From positions 20,473-84,472 of the forward strand of contig CBFHOK010000005.1 of assembly GCA_965657575.1 (NCBI GenBank): a stretch of DNA of 64,000 nucleotides, written 5' to 3'. Shown here piece after piece: positions 1 to 8,396 of this stretch. Source of the stretch: CAJXVY01 sp965657575 (GTDB taxonomy: Bacteria > Actinomycetota > Actinomycetes > Actinomycetales > Microbacteriaceae). The notes beneath the pieces are model-generated. The model did no database searches, had not been told where the DNA came from, and saw nothing but the letters and a program-made list of their open reading frames with translations. Both the position numbers and the translations under genes were made by a program. Numbering within the stretch: position 1 is the stretch's first letter; each line of letters starts with the position of its first letter.

Positions 1-1782
1 TCAAAACCGACATCTAGAAAACCATACGCCCCGTTCACCACTTCAACCCTTCAGCAGGATGCCTCCAGAAAACTTGGTCTCAGTGCTAAGCAGACAATGG
101 ATTTAGCTCAGCAGTTATATCAAGAGGGGCACATTACCTATATGCGTACCGACTCAGCTAACCTCTCTGCTCAGGCAATATCTGCTGCCAGAAAAGAAGT
201 TGAGTCAAGGTTTGGCAAAGAGTATCTCCCTGAAAAACCTCGCCAGTATGGGTCTTCAAATAAAAACGCTCAGGAGGCTCACGAGGCAATCAGGCCCAGT
301 GGTGATAGCTTTTTGTCTCCGAGCGATCTCCCCAAATCACTTTCTCCAAAGGCGATTTCTCTATACGACCTGATTTATAAGCGAACCATTGCTTCGCAGA
401 TGCTTGAGGCAAAGCTTTCAACCACCTCAGTTCGGCTTGGTCTTACAAAAGATAAAGAGTATGTGTTTAGTGCAAGTGGCACAGTTGTTTTGTTCAAGGG
501 TTTCATGGCTGCCTATGAGGTCAGTGATGACAAAGAGCAAAAGGAATCAACCAAGCTTCCAAGCCTCGGCCAGGGTGAAAGCCTAGAAATTGCCTCCCTT
601 GAGGCTAAGGACCACTCCACCCAGCCACCTGCCCGCTACACCGAAGCCTCGTTGGTAAAAGCTTTGGAGGAGGCGGGTATTGGAAGGCCAAGCACCTATG
701 CGGCAATCATCTCCACCATCATCAATAAGGGTTATGTCTCTAAGCAGGGCAGTGCTTTGGTTCCTGAGTGGATTGCCTTCACAGTCACTAGGTTTTTGGA
801 GCAAAACTTTGGGGATCTGATTGAGTATGACTTCACTGCCGATATGGAGGCAGATCTTGACCGAATTGCGACAGGTGAACTTGATCGCTCCAGCTGGCTG
901 AAAGAGTTTTACTTCGGAGAGGGCGATAAGGGCCTGACGTCAATTATTGAAGGTGTTGGAGATAGTGACCCTCGAGAGATCAACAGTTTTGAAATCTCAG
1001 AGGGCGTGACTCTTAGGACCGGTAAGTATGGACCATATATAGAGGTGGCGGGAGATCCCACAGACGAGGGTTTTGATGAAAACGGAAGACGTATTGTCAA
1101 TATCCCCGATGGAATGGCACCAGATGAGCTGACGCCAGAGAAAGCCCAGGAGCTAATCAATGCACCCGTTGGTGGCGACCGAGTTTTAGGTGATGATCCA
1201 GAAACCGGTAAGCCAATTGTTGTCAAAGACGGGAGGTATGGTCCATACGTTCAAATTCAGGATGAGGACAACCCGAAGCCAAAAACAGCTTCGCTGTTTA
1301 AGTCCATGTCTCCAGCAGAGGTCACACACGAACAAGCTCTGATGCTTCTGAGTCTTCCAAGAGAGGTGGGTGTTGACTCAGAGGGAAAAACAATTACCGC
1401 TCAAAATGGAAGATACGGACCATATTTGAAAAAGGGTAATGATTCTAGAAGCCTCGATGGCGAAGAGAAGATTCTCAGCATATCCATGGAGGAAGCCGAG
1501 GAGATTTTTGCTCAGCCCAAATATGGTGGCAGAAGAACTGCCTCAACTCCATTGAAGGAATTCGGCGAGGACCCTGCAAGCAAGCTGCCGGTAGTCGCTA
1601 AAACAGGTCAGTTTGGTGATTACGTCACAGATGGCGTAATAAACGCAACCATTCCCAGTGATGAAAATCTTGAGGAGCTAATCGCCGACCGAGCCTTCGA
1701 GCTGTTAGCCATCAGGCGTGAGAAACTTGGGGTTGAACCTGGTCAGAAGCCCAAAACCCAGGCCAAGCGCAGAAGAAAGTAG
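1..1782 (+). CDS. topA: DNA topoisomerase I (5' end outside the window)
   Basis: Type IA topoisomerase that relaxes negatively supercoiled DNA by single-strand passage. The reading frame is open from base 1, so the N-terminal Toprim part lies upstream and 593 residues are visible. The catalytic tyrosine is in the motif ITYMRTDS (codon 139-141), preceded by the conserved segment PFTTSTLQQDASRKLGLSA. After the catalytic core come four C-terminal repeats built on G-(R/K/Q)-(Y/F)-G-x-Y (near 1020, 1230, 1400 and 1610) and a basic tail ending KRRRK. This is the actinobacterial type of tail; the cysteine zinc fingers of the E. coli enzyme are absent. The stop lies 4 nt before tmk, so the two are probably co-transcribed with holB. 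Family assignment is very secure. Confidence 0.97.
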   Translation, partial: SKPTSRKPYAPFTTSTLQQDASRKLGLSAKQTMDLAQQLYQEGHITYMRTDSANLSAQAISAARKEVESRFGKEYLPEKPRQYGSSNKNAQEAHEAIRPSGDSFLSPSDLPKSLSPKAISLYDLIYKRTIASQMLEAKLSTTSVRLGLTKDKEYVFSASGTVVLFKGFMAAYEVSDDKEQKESTKLPSLGQGESLEIASLEAKDHSTQPPARYTEASLVKALEEAGIGRPSTYAAIISTIINKGYVSKQGSALVPEWIAFTVTRFLEQNFGDLIEYDFTADMEADLDRIATGELDRSSWLKEFYFGEGDKGLTSIIEGVGDSDPREINSFEISEGVTLRTGKYGPYIEVAGDPTDEGFDENGRRIVNIPDGMAPDELTPEKAQELINAPVGGDRVLGDDPETGKPIVVKDGRYGPYVQIQDEDNPKPKTASLFKSMSPAEVTHEQALMLLSLPREVGVDSEGKTITAQNGRYGPYLKKGNDSRSLDGEEKILSISMEEAEEIFAQPKYGGRRTASTPLKEFGEDPASKLPVVAKTGQFGDYVTDGVINATIPSDENLEELIADRAFELLAIRREKLGVEPGQKPKTQAKRRRK

Positions 1783-1786
1783 AGAA

Positions 1787-2398
1787 ATGTTCATCACCTT
1801 CGAAGGCATCGACGGTGTTGGCAAGTCAACTCAGATTGATCTTGTCCAGACTTGGCTTGAGTCAAAGGGGCTTGATTACATCCGTTCTTTCGAACCTGGT
1901 GGGACTGAATTGGGTCAAGAAATCAGGCATTTGCTTTTGCATCGCAAAGGGGATGTCTCCGCCCGCAGCGAGGCGCTTTTGTATGCAGCTGATAGAGCAC
2001 ACCACGTTGCCACCAAGATAAAGCCAGCACTGGAGGCAGGCAAAGTTGTGCTGGGGGATAGGTATTTTGATTCTTCAGTTGCCTATCAGGGGGCTGCCAG
2101 AGAGCTAGACCTAAACGAGGTTCGGGAGATTTCTTTGTGGGCGATCGATCGCTTACTCCCCGATGTGACAATACTTCTGGATTTGGATGCAGAAAAGGCT
2201 ATGCAAAGAAGAAGCCAAACTGGGACAGGTCCTGATCGCCTGGAACAAGAAAAAGTCGATTTTTTTGAAAGAGCTAGAGAGGCATATCTGACCCTGGCGC
2301 AAAACGAACCAGACCGATTTGTGGTTTTGGATGCGTCAGAGAGTGTTCAACAGATTTCAGAAAAACTCATATCGGAGCTTGAAAAAAGGTTTGGATAG
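1787..2398 (+). CDS. tmk: Thymidylate kinase
   Basis: Phosphorylates dTMP to dTDP with ATP, the last specific step before dTTP. The 203-residue product has a P-loop at its very N-terminus (FEGIDGVGKSTQ), the DR(Y/F)xxSxxAYQG substrate motif in the middle, and a lid region GTGPDRLEQEK. An upstream in-frame ATG at 1718 would add 23 residues inside the topA frame; I chose the ATG at 1787 because family members begin directly with M-F-I-T-F-E-G. It starts 4 nt after topA and is followed 4 nt later by holB, the usual actinobacterial topA-tmk-holB order. Confidence 0.96.
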   Translation: MFITFEGIDGVGKSTQIDLVQTWLESKGLDYIRSFEPGGTELGQEIRHLLLHRKGDVSARSEALLYAADRAHHVATKIKPALEAGKVVLGDRYFDSSVAYQGAARELDLNEVREISLWAIDRLLPDVTILLDLDAEKAMQRRSQTGTGPDRLEQEKVDFFERAREAYLTLAQNEPDRFVVLDASESVQQISEKLISELEKRFG

Positions 2399-2402
2399 AT
2401 AG

Positions 2403-3554
2403 GTGAGCCTAGCTTTTGCCGATTTATTGGGTCAGCCCGAGGCGGTTGATCAACTACAACACGCTTTGAAAGACAAAGACAGTGGTGTTCATCACGCATG
2501 GCTGTTTGTTGGCCCACCCGGTTCTGGCAGGTCAAATACCGCGAGGGCTTTTGCGCAGGCGTTGATCTGCAAGCTGGACGGTTGCGGTGAGTGTAAAGAC
2601 TGTCAACTGACCACCACAGGAAACCACCCCGATCTGAGCATTCTCACCACCGACAAGGTTGTAATAACCATCGAAGAGGTTAGAAACCTGGTTGCATCCA
2701 GCTCGCTCGGTTCATCAACCGGCGGATACCGAGTGATGCTGATTGAGGATGCCGATCGAATGGCAGAGCGAAGCTCAAATGTTTTGCTGAAAGCTTTGGA
2801 AGAACCCCCAGAGAAAACCATTTGGTTGTTATGCGCTCCGAGTGAAATGGACATGTTGCCAACTATTCGCTCAAGGGTGAGAAAACTCAATTTGACCGTC
2901 CCTTCGGTTCAAGAGGTTGCAAACCTGCTTGTTGAAAAAGAAGGAGTCGAGCCTGAACTTGCATTGAATGCTGCAAGGGAGTCTCAATCTCACATTGGTA
3001 TGGCAAGAAGATTGGCTAACAGTTTCGATGCGCGAGCTCGCCGGTCTGAAAGCCTTGAAATAGCTTTGGGCATAAGCGACCTAGGAAAGGCAATGTTTGC
3101 CGCCGAGCGTTGGCTGGAGCTTGCCAAAAAAGACGGTGAGTCACTTGCCGCTGAAGAAGCACAGCAAGAGAAGAACGCTTTGTTGGCATCGCTTGGGCTG
3201 AAACCTGATGACAAAGTCCCCACTCAGCTTCGATCAGAGCTGAAAAGCCTGACAGAGAATCAGAAGCGAAAAGAAACTCGAGCTGTTCGTGATGGGCTTG
3301 ATCGAATTTTGCTAGACCTTGCGAGTTTGTATAGGGACATATCGAGAGTTCAGTTGCAGGCGTCAGGGGAGCTGATAAACGAGAGCCTGCGTGATGCAAT
3401 TGAATTGCGGGCAAGGGCCAGCAGCAAGCAGCAAACACTGAAGGTGTTGGATGAGATCAAGTTTGCCCGCAAAAGAATTGAGAAAAATGTTAGAGATCTA
3501 CTAGTTCTTGAGGCTTTGGCGACCTCAATGATTTTCAGGGGCTGGGGAAATTGA
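2403..3554 (+). CDS. holB: DNA polymerase III subunit delta' (clamp loader)
   Basis: Clamp-loader subunit that helps place the beta sliding clamp on DNA. GTG start, 383 residues. The P-loop reads GPPGSGRS (residues 37-44), with Arg in place of the usual Lys, as expected of a delta' subunit that does not itself drive ATP hydrolysis. A four-cysteine zinc module follows (Cys56, 61, 64, 67), then the sensor region with SRV in place of the SRC seen in gamma/tau. The long helical C-terminal part fits the collar domain. The TGA stop overlaps the TTG start of the next gene, so the four genes topA to the lipoprotein may form one transcript. Confidence 0.93.
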   Translation: MSLAFADLLGQPEAVDQLQHALKDKDSGVHHAWLFVGPPGSGRSNTARAFAQALICKLDGCGECKDCQLTTTGNHPDLSILTTDKVVITIEEVRNLVASSSLGSSTGGYRVMLIEDADRMAERSSNVLLKALEEPPEKTIWLLCAPSEMDMLPTIRSRVRKLNLTVPSVQEVANLLVEKEGVEPELALNAARESQSHIGMARRLANSFDARARRSESLEIALGISDLGKAMFAAERWLELAKKDGESLAAEEAQQEKNALLASLGLKPDDKVPTQLRSELKSLTENQKRKETRAVRDGLDRILLDLASLYRDISRVQLQASGELINESLRDAIELRARASSKQQTLKVLDEIKFARKRIEKNVRDLLVLEALATSMIFRGWGN

Positions 3555-4990
3555 GAAGGCTTCTGCTTCTTGCCCCACTAATCCTGACAGCTTGCGGACC
3601 AGTTGAAATCGAAACTACCGCACCCCAACCAACTCAGGTCGACTATTTCGAGCAGCAGGTTCAGTGGGAGGAGTGTGGGGATTATCAGTGTGCAGAGATC
3701 TTCGCACCACTTGATTGGGATTTTCCAGAATTCGAATCAATCACGCTTTCTTTGTTGAAACTTGACAACCCAAACACTGAAGAGACGGTTTTTCTGAATC
3801 CTGGTGGACCTGGGGTTAGTGCAAATCAGTGGATGCGTGATAGCGGTGCTGGCATTGCCACCGAAACGGTTGTCCAAAATTTTGATCTTGTGACTTTTGA
3901 CCCAAGAGGAGTTGGCGAGTCAACTGCAGTAAGTTGCCCAGATGACCAATTGAAAGACGAATTGCTATACGGCCAGGCTGAATCCACCGAGCAGTCAAAG
4001 CAGTTGATTGCCCAATACATTGAAAACTGCCAGCAGAACAGCGGCGCGATTCTGGAGTATGTGGGAACAAGAAATGCGGCAAGAGATCTTGATTTGATTC
4101 GAATGCTGCTAGGGCTGGATAGGTTGAATTTCATTGGCTATTCATACGGCACCGAGCTTGCCGCCACCTACCTCGCACTTTTCCCAGAGCGAGTTGGAAG
4201 ATTCGTTTTGGATGGGGCGGTGGACCCAACAATTGATTCCAGACAGGCAAACATCAATCAGTTGCTTGGATTTGACGCAGCCTTTGAAAACTATCTTCTC
4301 GGTTGCCTTGAAAACCAGTGTCCGCTGGGCGAGGACCTTGAGTCAGCTAAAGCCAAAGTCAGAACTTTGATTGATGATGTTGTCGAGAGTCCTGTGACTG
4401 TTGGCTCTAGAGAGCTTACGAGTTCTGGATTGGTGACTGGCATCATTGCCGCTTTGTATCAAGAGGCCGCTTGGTCAATCCTCACTGATGCTTTTGCGGA
4501 TCTTTTAGAGGGCGATGGCAACAGAATGCTGTTTTTAGCCGATTTTTATAACGAGAGACAAAATGACGGCTCTTACCGAGGCAATCTGATTGATGCAAAC
4601 ATCGCAATCAACTGTGCTGATGACCGACTTAGCTCTGACCCAGGTGAAGTATCAGAACTGAATGAGCAACTCATTGGGCTGAGTGAGATTTTTGGAGAGT
4701 CTTGGCAGGACGGTCATTTGATGTGTGAGTCCTGGCCGGGTGCACCACCGGAGGAGAAATTGAATTTTAGGGTTCGCACGGATTCTTCACCACTAGTCAT
4801 TGGCACAACTGGCGACCCTGCAACTCCGTATGCACAAGCTGAGAGTCTCAGTGAACTATTGGACGGAGCGGTTTTGCTTACATTCGAAGGCGAGGGTCAC
4901 ACCATTTTTGGCCAGGGGATTAGTTGCATCGATGACCAGGTCGATCAGTATTTACTGAATGGAATTGTCCCCCAAAAATTGATTTGTTAA
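3551..4990 (+). CDS. Secreted alpha/beta-hydrolase lipoprotein, TAP-like peptidase family
   Basis: Predicted extracytoplasmic serine hydrolase related to the Streptomyces tripeptidyl aminopeptidases (TAP/SlpD/SlpE). The 479-residue product starts with a short lipoprotein signal whose lipobox is LTAC (Cys15). The oxyanion region NPGGPGVS, the DPRGVG(E)S motif and the nucleophile elbow GYSYG (Ser198) are all present; Asp in GTTGDPATP and His in EGEGHT near the C-terminus complete a plausible triad inside the C-terminal TAP-like domain. TTG start overlapping the holB stop. The likely role is trimming short peptides outside the membrane, which would suit an oligotroph living on dissolved peptides; the exact substrate cannot be read from the sequence. 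Confidence 0.85.
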   Translation: MRRLLLLAPLILTACGPVEIETTAPQPTQVDYFEQQVQWEECGDYQCAEIFAPLDWDFPEFESITLSLLKLDNPNTEETVFLNPGGPGVSANQWMRDSGAGIATETVVQNFDLVTFDPRGVGESTAVSCPDDQLKDELLYGQAESTEQSKQLIAQYIENCQQNSGAILEYVGTRNAARDLDLIRMLLGLDRLNFIGYSYGTELAATYLALFPERVGRFVLDGAVDPTIDSRQANINQLLGFDAAFENYLLGCLENQCPLGEDLESAKAKVRTLIDDVVESPVTVGSRELTSSGLVTGIIAALYQEAAWSILTDAFADLLEGDGNRMLFLADFYNERQNDGSYRGNLIDANIAINCADDRLSSDPGEVSELNEQLIGLSEIFGESWQDGHLMCESWPGAPPEEKLNFRVRTDSSPLVIGTTGDPATPYAQAESLSELLDGAVLLTFEGEGHTIFGQGISCIDDQVDQYLLNGIVPQKLIC

Positions 4991-5068
4991 CCTTATGAAC
5001 TTTTTTTGTTTGGGCAAAACAAGAAATTTTGTTCAAGTGTAAAGTTTCCTCAAGGCGAAAGCCCCAGT

Positions 5069-5088
5069 TGCCAACAACGGTGTTGGCA
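5069..5088. promoter_or_regulatory. Near-perfect palindrome upstream of the acetate permease pair
   Basis: TGCCAACA-N4-TGTTGGCA: two 8-base arms with a 4-base centre, ending 21 nt before the TTG start at 5110. It could be a protein-binding operator or, if transcribed, a tetraloop hairpin just ahead of the ribosome binding site AAGGAG (5098-5103). No regulator gene is nearby. Confidence 0.45.
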
Positions 5089-5109
5089 CTTTAGAACAAA
5101 GGAGTTCTA

Positions 5110-5439
5110 TTGGAGACTAAAAACCAAGAGGAAGTCTGGATTAAATTTCAGAATTCCGAAGAGTTCGCAGCTCACCGCAAGCGATATCGTTCGTTTGCCT
5201 TCCCAATGGCATTGGGATTCCTTGTTTGGTATTTCTCATTCATTCTGTTGACAACCTTCGCTCGCGATTTTGTGTCAACTCCAGTGTTTGGAAACATCAA
5301 CCTTGCCTTCATTCTGGCTATCTTGCAGTTTGTGACAACGTTCGTTATCGCATGGCTCTACGACCGTTACGCAACTAAGAATCTCGATGGACCAGCTAAT
5401 GACCTGAAAGAGAAAATCGAGAAGGAGTTGCACGGATGA
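5110..5439 (+). CDS. DUF485 membrane protein, partner of the acetate/monocarboxylate permease
   Basis: Small inner-membrane protein of 109 residues of the DUF485 (YjcH-like) family, whose genes usually sit directly in front of an ActP-type sodium:solute symporter. Two hydrophobic segments are visible, about residues 31-55 (beginning FPMALGFLVWYFS) and 62-83 (FILAILQFVTTFVIAWL), followed by a charged cytoplasmic tail. The start is TTG with a good AAGGAG site 6 nt upstream. The stop codon overlaps the actP ATG (ATGA), implying translational coupling. A palindrome at 5069-5088 precedes it. The biochemical role of DUF485 proteins is not established. Confidence 0.88.
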   Translation: METKNQEEVWIKFQNSEEFAAHRKRYRSFAFPMALGFLVWYFSFILLTTFARDFVSTPVFGNINLAFILAILQFVTTFVIAWLYDRYATKNLDGPANDLKEKIEKELHG

Positions 5440-7097
5440 CCGTAGATACCACTCTCTTGGCCTCAACTATGTTCGGGCTATTTATTGTCGTAACCCTTTA
5501 CATGGTTTACCGTGCCAACCAGCAGAGCAAACAGTCTGGAGACTTTTTCAATGCTGGTGGGTCACTCAGTGGATTCCAAAACGGACTGGCAATTTCGGCT
5601 GACTATATGTCGGCTGCCAGCTTCTTGGGTATTGCTGGACTGATCTCGCTATTCGGTTTCGATGGATTCCTGTATTCAATTGGATTCCTAGTTGCCTGGT
5701 TGCTGGCTCTTTTGCTGGTGGCTGAGCCACTTAGAAACTCTGGTCGATACACCATGGGTGACGTTGTCTCATTCCGAATGAGTCAGCGTCCGGTGAGAAC
5801 TGCTGCAGCTACCTCAACCGTGATTGTTAGCGTTTTCTATCTGCTTGCGCAGATGGTAGGTGCTGGAGCACTGGTTGCATTGCTGCTTGGCTTTACAGAC
5901 CCAGATGCCAAAAACTGGATCATCGTCGGTGTTGGTTTGCTGATGATTTTGTATGTGACAGTCGGCGGTATGCGCGGAACCAGTTACGTTCAGATCACCC
6001 AGGCGTTCCTGTTGATCTCAGGTGCTACAGCGATGACCGTGATGGTTTTGTGGAACTTCAACTTTGACATCACTCAGCTTTTGGACAAGGCAGCTGAAAT
6101 GAGCGGTCAAGGCATGGCGTTTTTGGAGCCGGGTGGAAGGTTTGGTCCTGACATCGCTGGAGATCCAATAGCGACTCTGATTGGAAAGATCGACCTGATT
6201 TCTCTTGCACTTGCACTTGTGCTGGGAACCGCAGGTCTTCCACACATCTTGATTCGTTTCTACACCGTTCCAAGCTCCAAAGTTGCCCGCAAGAGTGTCA
6301 ACTGGGCAATTGGAAACATTGGTGCTTTCTACCTGATGACGATTGCCTTGGGATTCGGTGCAGCTGCGCTGGTTCCGAGAGAAGTGTTAGGTATGGGGCT
6401 GAACGATGATGGATCGGTAGTGAACCGAAGCGGTAACGTCGCTGCTCCGCAGTTGGCACTCGAACTCGGTGGAGGTGAGGGAAGCCTTGGAGGAGCAATC
6501 ATGCTTGCCTTTATTGGAGCCATCGCCTTCGCTGTTATCTTGGCAACCGTATCCGGGCTGACCCTCGCCAGCTCCACCTCATTTGCCCACGACCTGTATG
6601 CGAAGGTAATTCGTAAAGGTAAGGCAACTGAGGCCGAAGAGGTTAGGGCTGCACGTGTTGCAGCACTGGTTATCGGATTGCTAGCAATTGTGCTGGCTAT
6701 TTCTGCTCAGGGGTTGAACGTTGCCTTCTTGGTGGGATTGGCCTTTGCCATTGCTGCGAGTGGAAACCTGCCGGCTGTATTGCTGACCATGTTCTGGAAG
6801 AGGTTCAATACCAGAGGTGCTGTGTTTGCAATTTACGGTGGACTGGGAATGGCACTGTTCTTGCTGATGCTTTCTCCAAACTTCACGGGAGCTGGAAACA
6901 GCTTCATTCCGTTGGACACTGGAATTGACATCAATATCTTCCCGCTGAGAAACCCAGGATTGATCTCAATCCCATTCGGCTTCTTCATGGGATGGTTGGG
7001 AACTGTTACCTCCAACGAGAACAACTCCGCATACTACGCGGAGCTTGAGGTGAGAAGCCTTACCGGTGCTGACATCGGCAAGCCTGTTTCACACTAA
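5436..7097 (+). CDS. actP: Cation/acetate symporter, sodium:solute symporter family
   Basis: Polytopic transporter (553 residues, about 13 hydrophobic segments) of the SSF family, closest in pattern to ActP acetate/glycolate or monocarboxylate permeases. The family signature NAGGSLSGFQNGLAIS followed by ADYMSAASFLGIAG lies near residues 35-65. It overlaps the DUF485 gene by 4 nt, the standard two-gene arrangement. Substrate is inferred from this pairing; pyruvate or propionate are possible alternatives. A strong terminator follows directly, so the pair is a separate transcription unit from the ribosomal block. Confidence 0.85.
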   Translation: MTVDTTLLASTMFGLFIVVTLYMVYRANQQSKQSGDFFNAGGSLSGFQNGLAISADYMSAASFLGIAGLISLFGFDGFLYSIGFLVAWLLALLLVAEPLRNSGRYTMGDVVSFRMSQRPVRTAAATSTVIVSVFYLLAQMVGAGALVALLLGFTDPDAKNWIIVGVGLLMILYVTVGGMRGTSYVQITQAFLLISGATAMTVMVLWNFNFDITQLLDKAAEMSGQGMAFLEPGGRFGPDIAGDPIATLIGKIDLISLALALVLGTAGLPHILIRFYTVPSSKVARKSVNWAIGNIGAFYLMTIALGFGAAALVPREVLGMGLNDDGSVVNRSGNVAAPQLALELGGGEGSLGGAIMLAFIGAIAFAVILATVSGLTLASSTSFAHDLYAKVIRKGKATEAEEVRAARVAALVIGLLAIVLAISAQGLNVAFLVGLAFAIAASGNLPAVLLTMFWKRFNTRGAVFAIYGGLGMALFLLMLSPNFTGAGNSFIPLDTGIDINIFPLRNPGLISIPFGFFMGWLGTVTSNENNSAYYAELEVRSLTGADIGKPVSH

Positions 7098-7103
7098 ATA
7101 GAC

Positions 7104-7150
7104 AAATAACTAACCCCCGCAAGTTTTGTTTGCGGGGGTTAGTTATTTTC
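7104..7150 (+). terminator. Intrinsic terminator after actP
   Basis: A 19-base perfect inverted repeat (7104-7122 with 7130-7148, core CCCCCGC/GCGGGGG) with a 7-base loop GTTTTGT. The right arm ends in ATTTT, and the left arm gives T-rich sequence on the other strand, so it could work in both directions. It isolates actP from the rpsJ leader. Confidence 0.9.
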
Positions 7151-7423
7151 ATTTGAAAAAGCACTTGCGTGAATTCGCTGGACTATGGCAGACTTGGACA
7201 GTTCCAAAGAAGGGCTATCGCCCCCACTGCAGACATTGTGAACAGGAAACTGGTCCGGTCGCAGACAGAACCACAACTAAATCTTCCATTGTTGATGACC
7301 GCTGTTTTGAGAAAGACGCAACAATCAGCAATTGGAGTTGAGGCCTGAGAAGGCTTTGACAACTGAACAGCGTAAGTAGAAGTGCAGAGCAAATAGCTCT
7401 GACTGACAAGAGAGCGAGAAGCT
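7151..7423 (+). promoter_or_regulatory. Long untranslated leader of the S10 ribosomal operon
   Basis: The 273 bases between the actP terminator and rpsJ contain no credible gene. I see a possible promoter (TTGCGT 7165-7170, 18 bp, CAGACT 7189-7194; weak match), then about 220 transcribed bases. In these lie a 6-bp hairpin with a GAGA tetraloop (7341-7356), a CTTTGACAA boxA-like run directly after it (7354-7362), and a hairpin CAGAGC-AAATA-GCTCTG (7385-7401) close to the rpsJ start. Such a long leader in front of ribosomal genes suggests autoregulation or antitermination. Confidence 0.55.
7341..7370 (+). promoter_or_regulatory. boxB/boxA-like element in the rpsJ leader
   Basis: Stem AGGCCT/AGGCTT (one G-U pair) closing a GAGA loop, immediately followed by CTTTGACAACTGAACAG. 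The second part resembles the boxA of bacterial rRNA leaders (core CTTTRACAA), and the order hairpin-then-boxA is that of rrn leaders. boxA RNA is bound by NusB with NusE, and NusE is S10, the product of the first gene here. Resemblance is by eye. Confidence 0.4.
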
Positions 7424-7732
7424 ATGGCGGCGAACAAGATTCGCATCCGGTTGAAAAGTTATGACCACCAGGTCATCGACTCATCAGCCAGCAAAATCGT
7501 CGACACGGTAACCCGTGCGGGAGCAAGTGTGGTCGGACCAGTTCCGCTACCCACAGAAAAGAACGTGGTTTGCGTTATCCGCAGCCCGCACAAATACAAA
7601 GACAGCCGTGAGCACTTCGAAATGCGCACACACAAACGTCTAATTGACATCGTCGACCCAACCCCAAAGGCTGTGGATTCGTTGATGCGTCTTGACTTGC
7701 CCGCTGATGTCAACATCGAGATCAAGCTCTAA
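7424..7732 (+). CDS. rpsJ: 30S ribosomal protein S10 (NusE)
   Basis: Head protein of the small subunit and, as NusE, part of the NusB-NusE antitermination complex. 102 residues, full family length, beginning KIRIRLKSYDHQVID and containing the RSPHKYKDSREHFEMRTHKR loop that contacts rRNA and Nus factors. First gene of the S10-spc block; 8 nt before rplC. The leader upstream carries a boxA-like sequence, so self-control is plausible. Confidence 0.98.
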   Translation: MAANKIRIRLKSYDHQVIDSSASKIVDTVTRAGASVVGPVPLPTEKNVVCVIRSPHKYKDSREHFEMRTHKRLIDIVDPTPKAVDSLMRLDLPADVNIEIKL

Positions 7733-7740
7733 GGATTCAC

Positions 7741-8394
7741 ATGGCTACCAAAACTAAGAACGTAAAGGGCCTGCTGGGCAAAAAGCTCGGCATGACACAA
7801 GCCTGGGATGAAAACAACAAGATTGTTCCAATCACTGTTGTTGAGGCCGGCAGCAATGTCATAAGCCAAATCAAAACCGCTGAGACCGATGGCTACGCAG
7901 CTATCCAGGTCGCCTACGGGGCAATCGACCCTCGCAAGGTTGACCAACCAACCAGCGGTCACTTTTCAAAGGCGGGCATCAACCCTCGCCGTCACCTAGC
8001 TGAGATCCGAACCGACGATGCTCACGAGTATGAGGTCGGTCAGGAACTGGGTGTTGAGATCTTCGAGGTCGGCATGAAGCTTGACGTCGTCGGTACCAGC
8101 AAGGGTAAAGGTTTTGCCGGTCACATGAAGCGCCACGGCTTTAGTGGTGTTGGCGCCTCACACGGTGCTCACAAAAACCACCGTCGCCCAGGTTCAATTG
8201 GAGCCAGCGCCACCCCATCACGTGTTTTCAAGGGAACCCGTATGGCTGGACGCATGGGACACGACCGCGTAACAACTTTGAATCTAACCCTTCACGCAGT
8301 TGATGCTGAGAAGGGTCTGTTGCTGATCAAGGGAGCTGTCCCAGGCCCTAAGGGTCAGTTGGTGTTCGTTCGTAACGCAGTGAAGGGGGCCTAG
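7741..8394 (+). CDS. rplC: 50S ribosomal protein L3
   Basis: Large-subunit protein that nucleates early 50S assembly near the peptidyl transferase centre. 217 residues, normal length. Starts with the GLLGKKLGMTQAWDE motif and has the typical glycine/histidine-rich loop from GHMKRHGFSG through ASHGAHKNHRRPGSIG. It is followed after 2 nt by rplD, in the order seen in nearly all bacteria. Confidence 0.98.
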   Translation: MATKTKNVKGLLGKKLGMTQAWDENNKIVPITVVEAGSNVISQIKTAETDGYAAIQVAYGAIDPRKVDQPTSGHFSKAGINPRRHLAEIRTDDAHEYEVGQELGVEIFEVGMKLDVVGTSKGKGFAGHMKRHGFSGVGASHGAHKNHRRPGSIGASATPSRVFKGTRMAGRMGHDRVTTLNLTLHAVDAEKGLLLIKGAVPGPKGQLVFVRNAVKGA

Positions 8395-8396
8395 AG

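Noticed and set aside
7356..7378. TTGACA at 7356 as a second promoter -35 before rpsJ
   Set aside because: No -10 at 16-18 bp; the run fits the boxA-like reading better.
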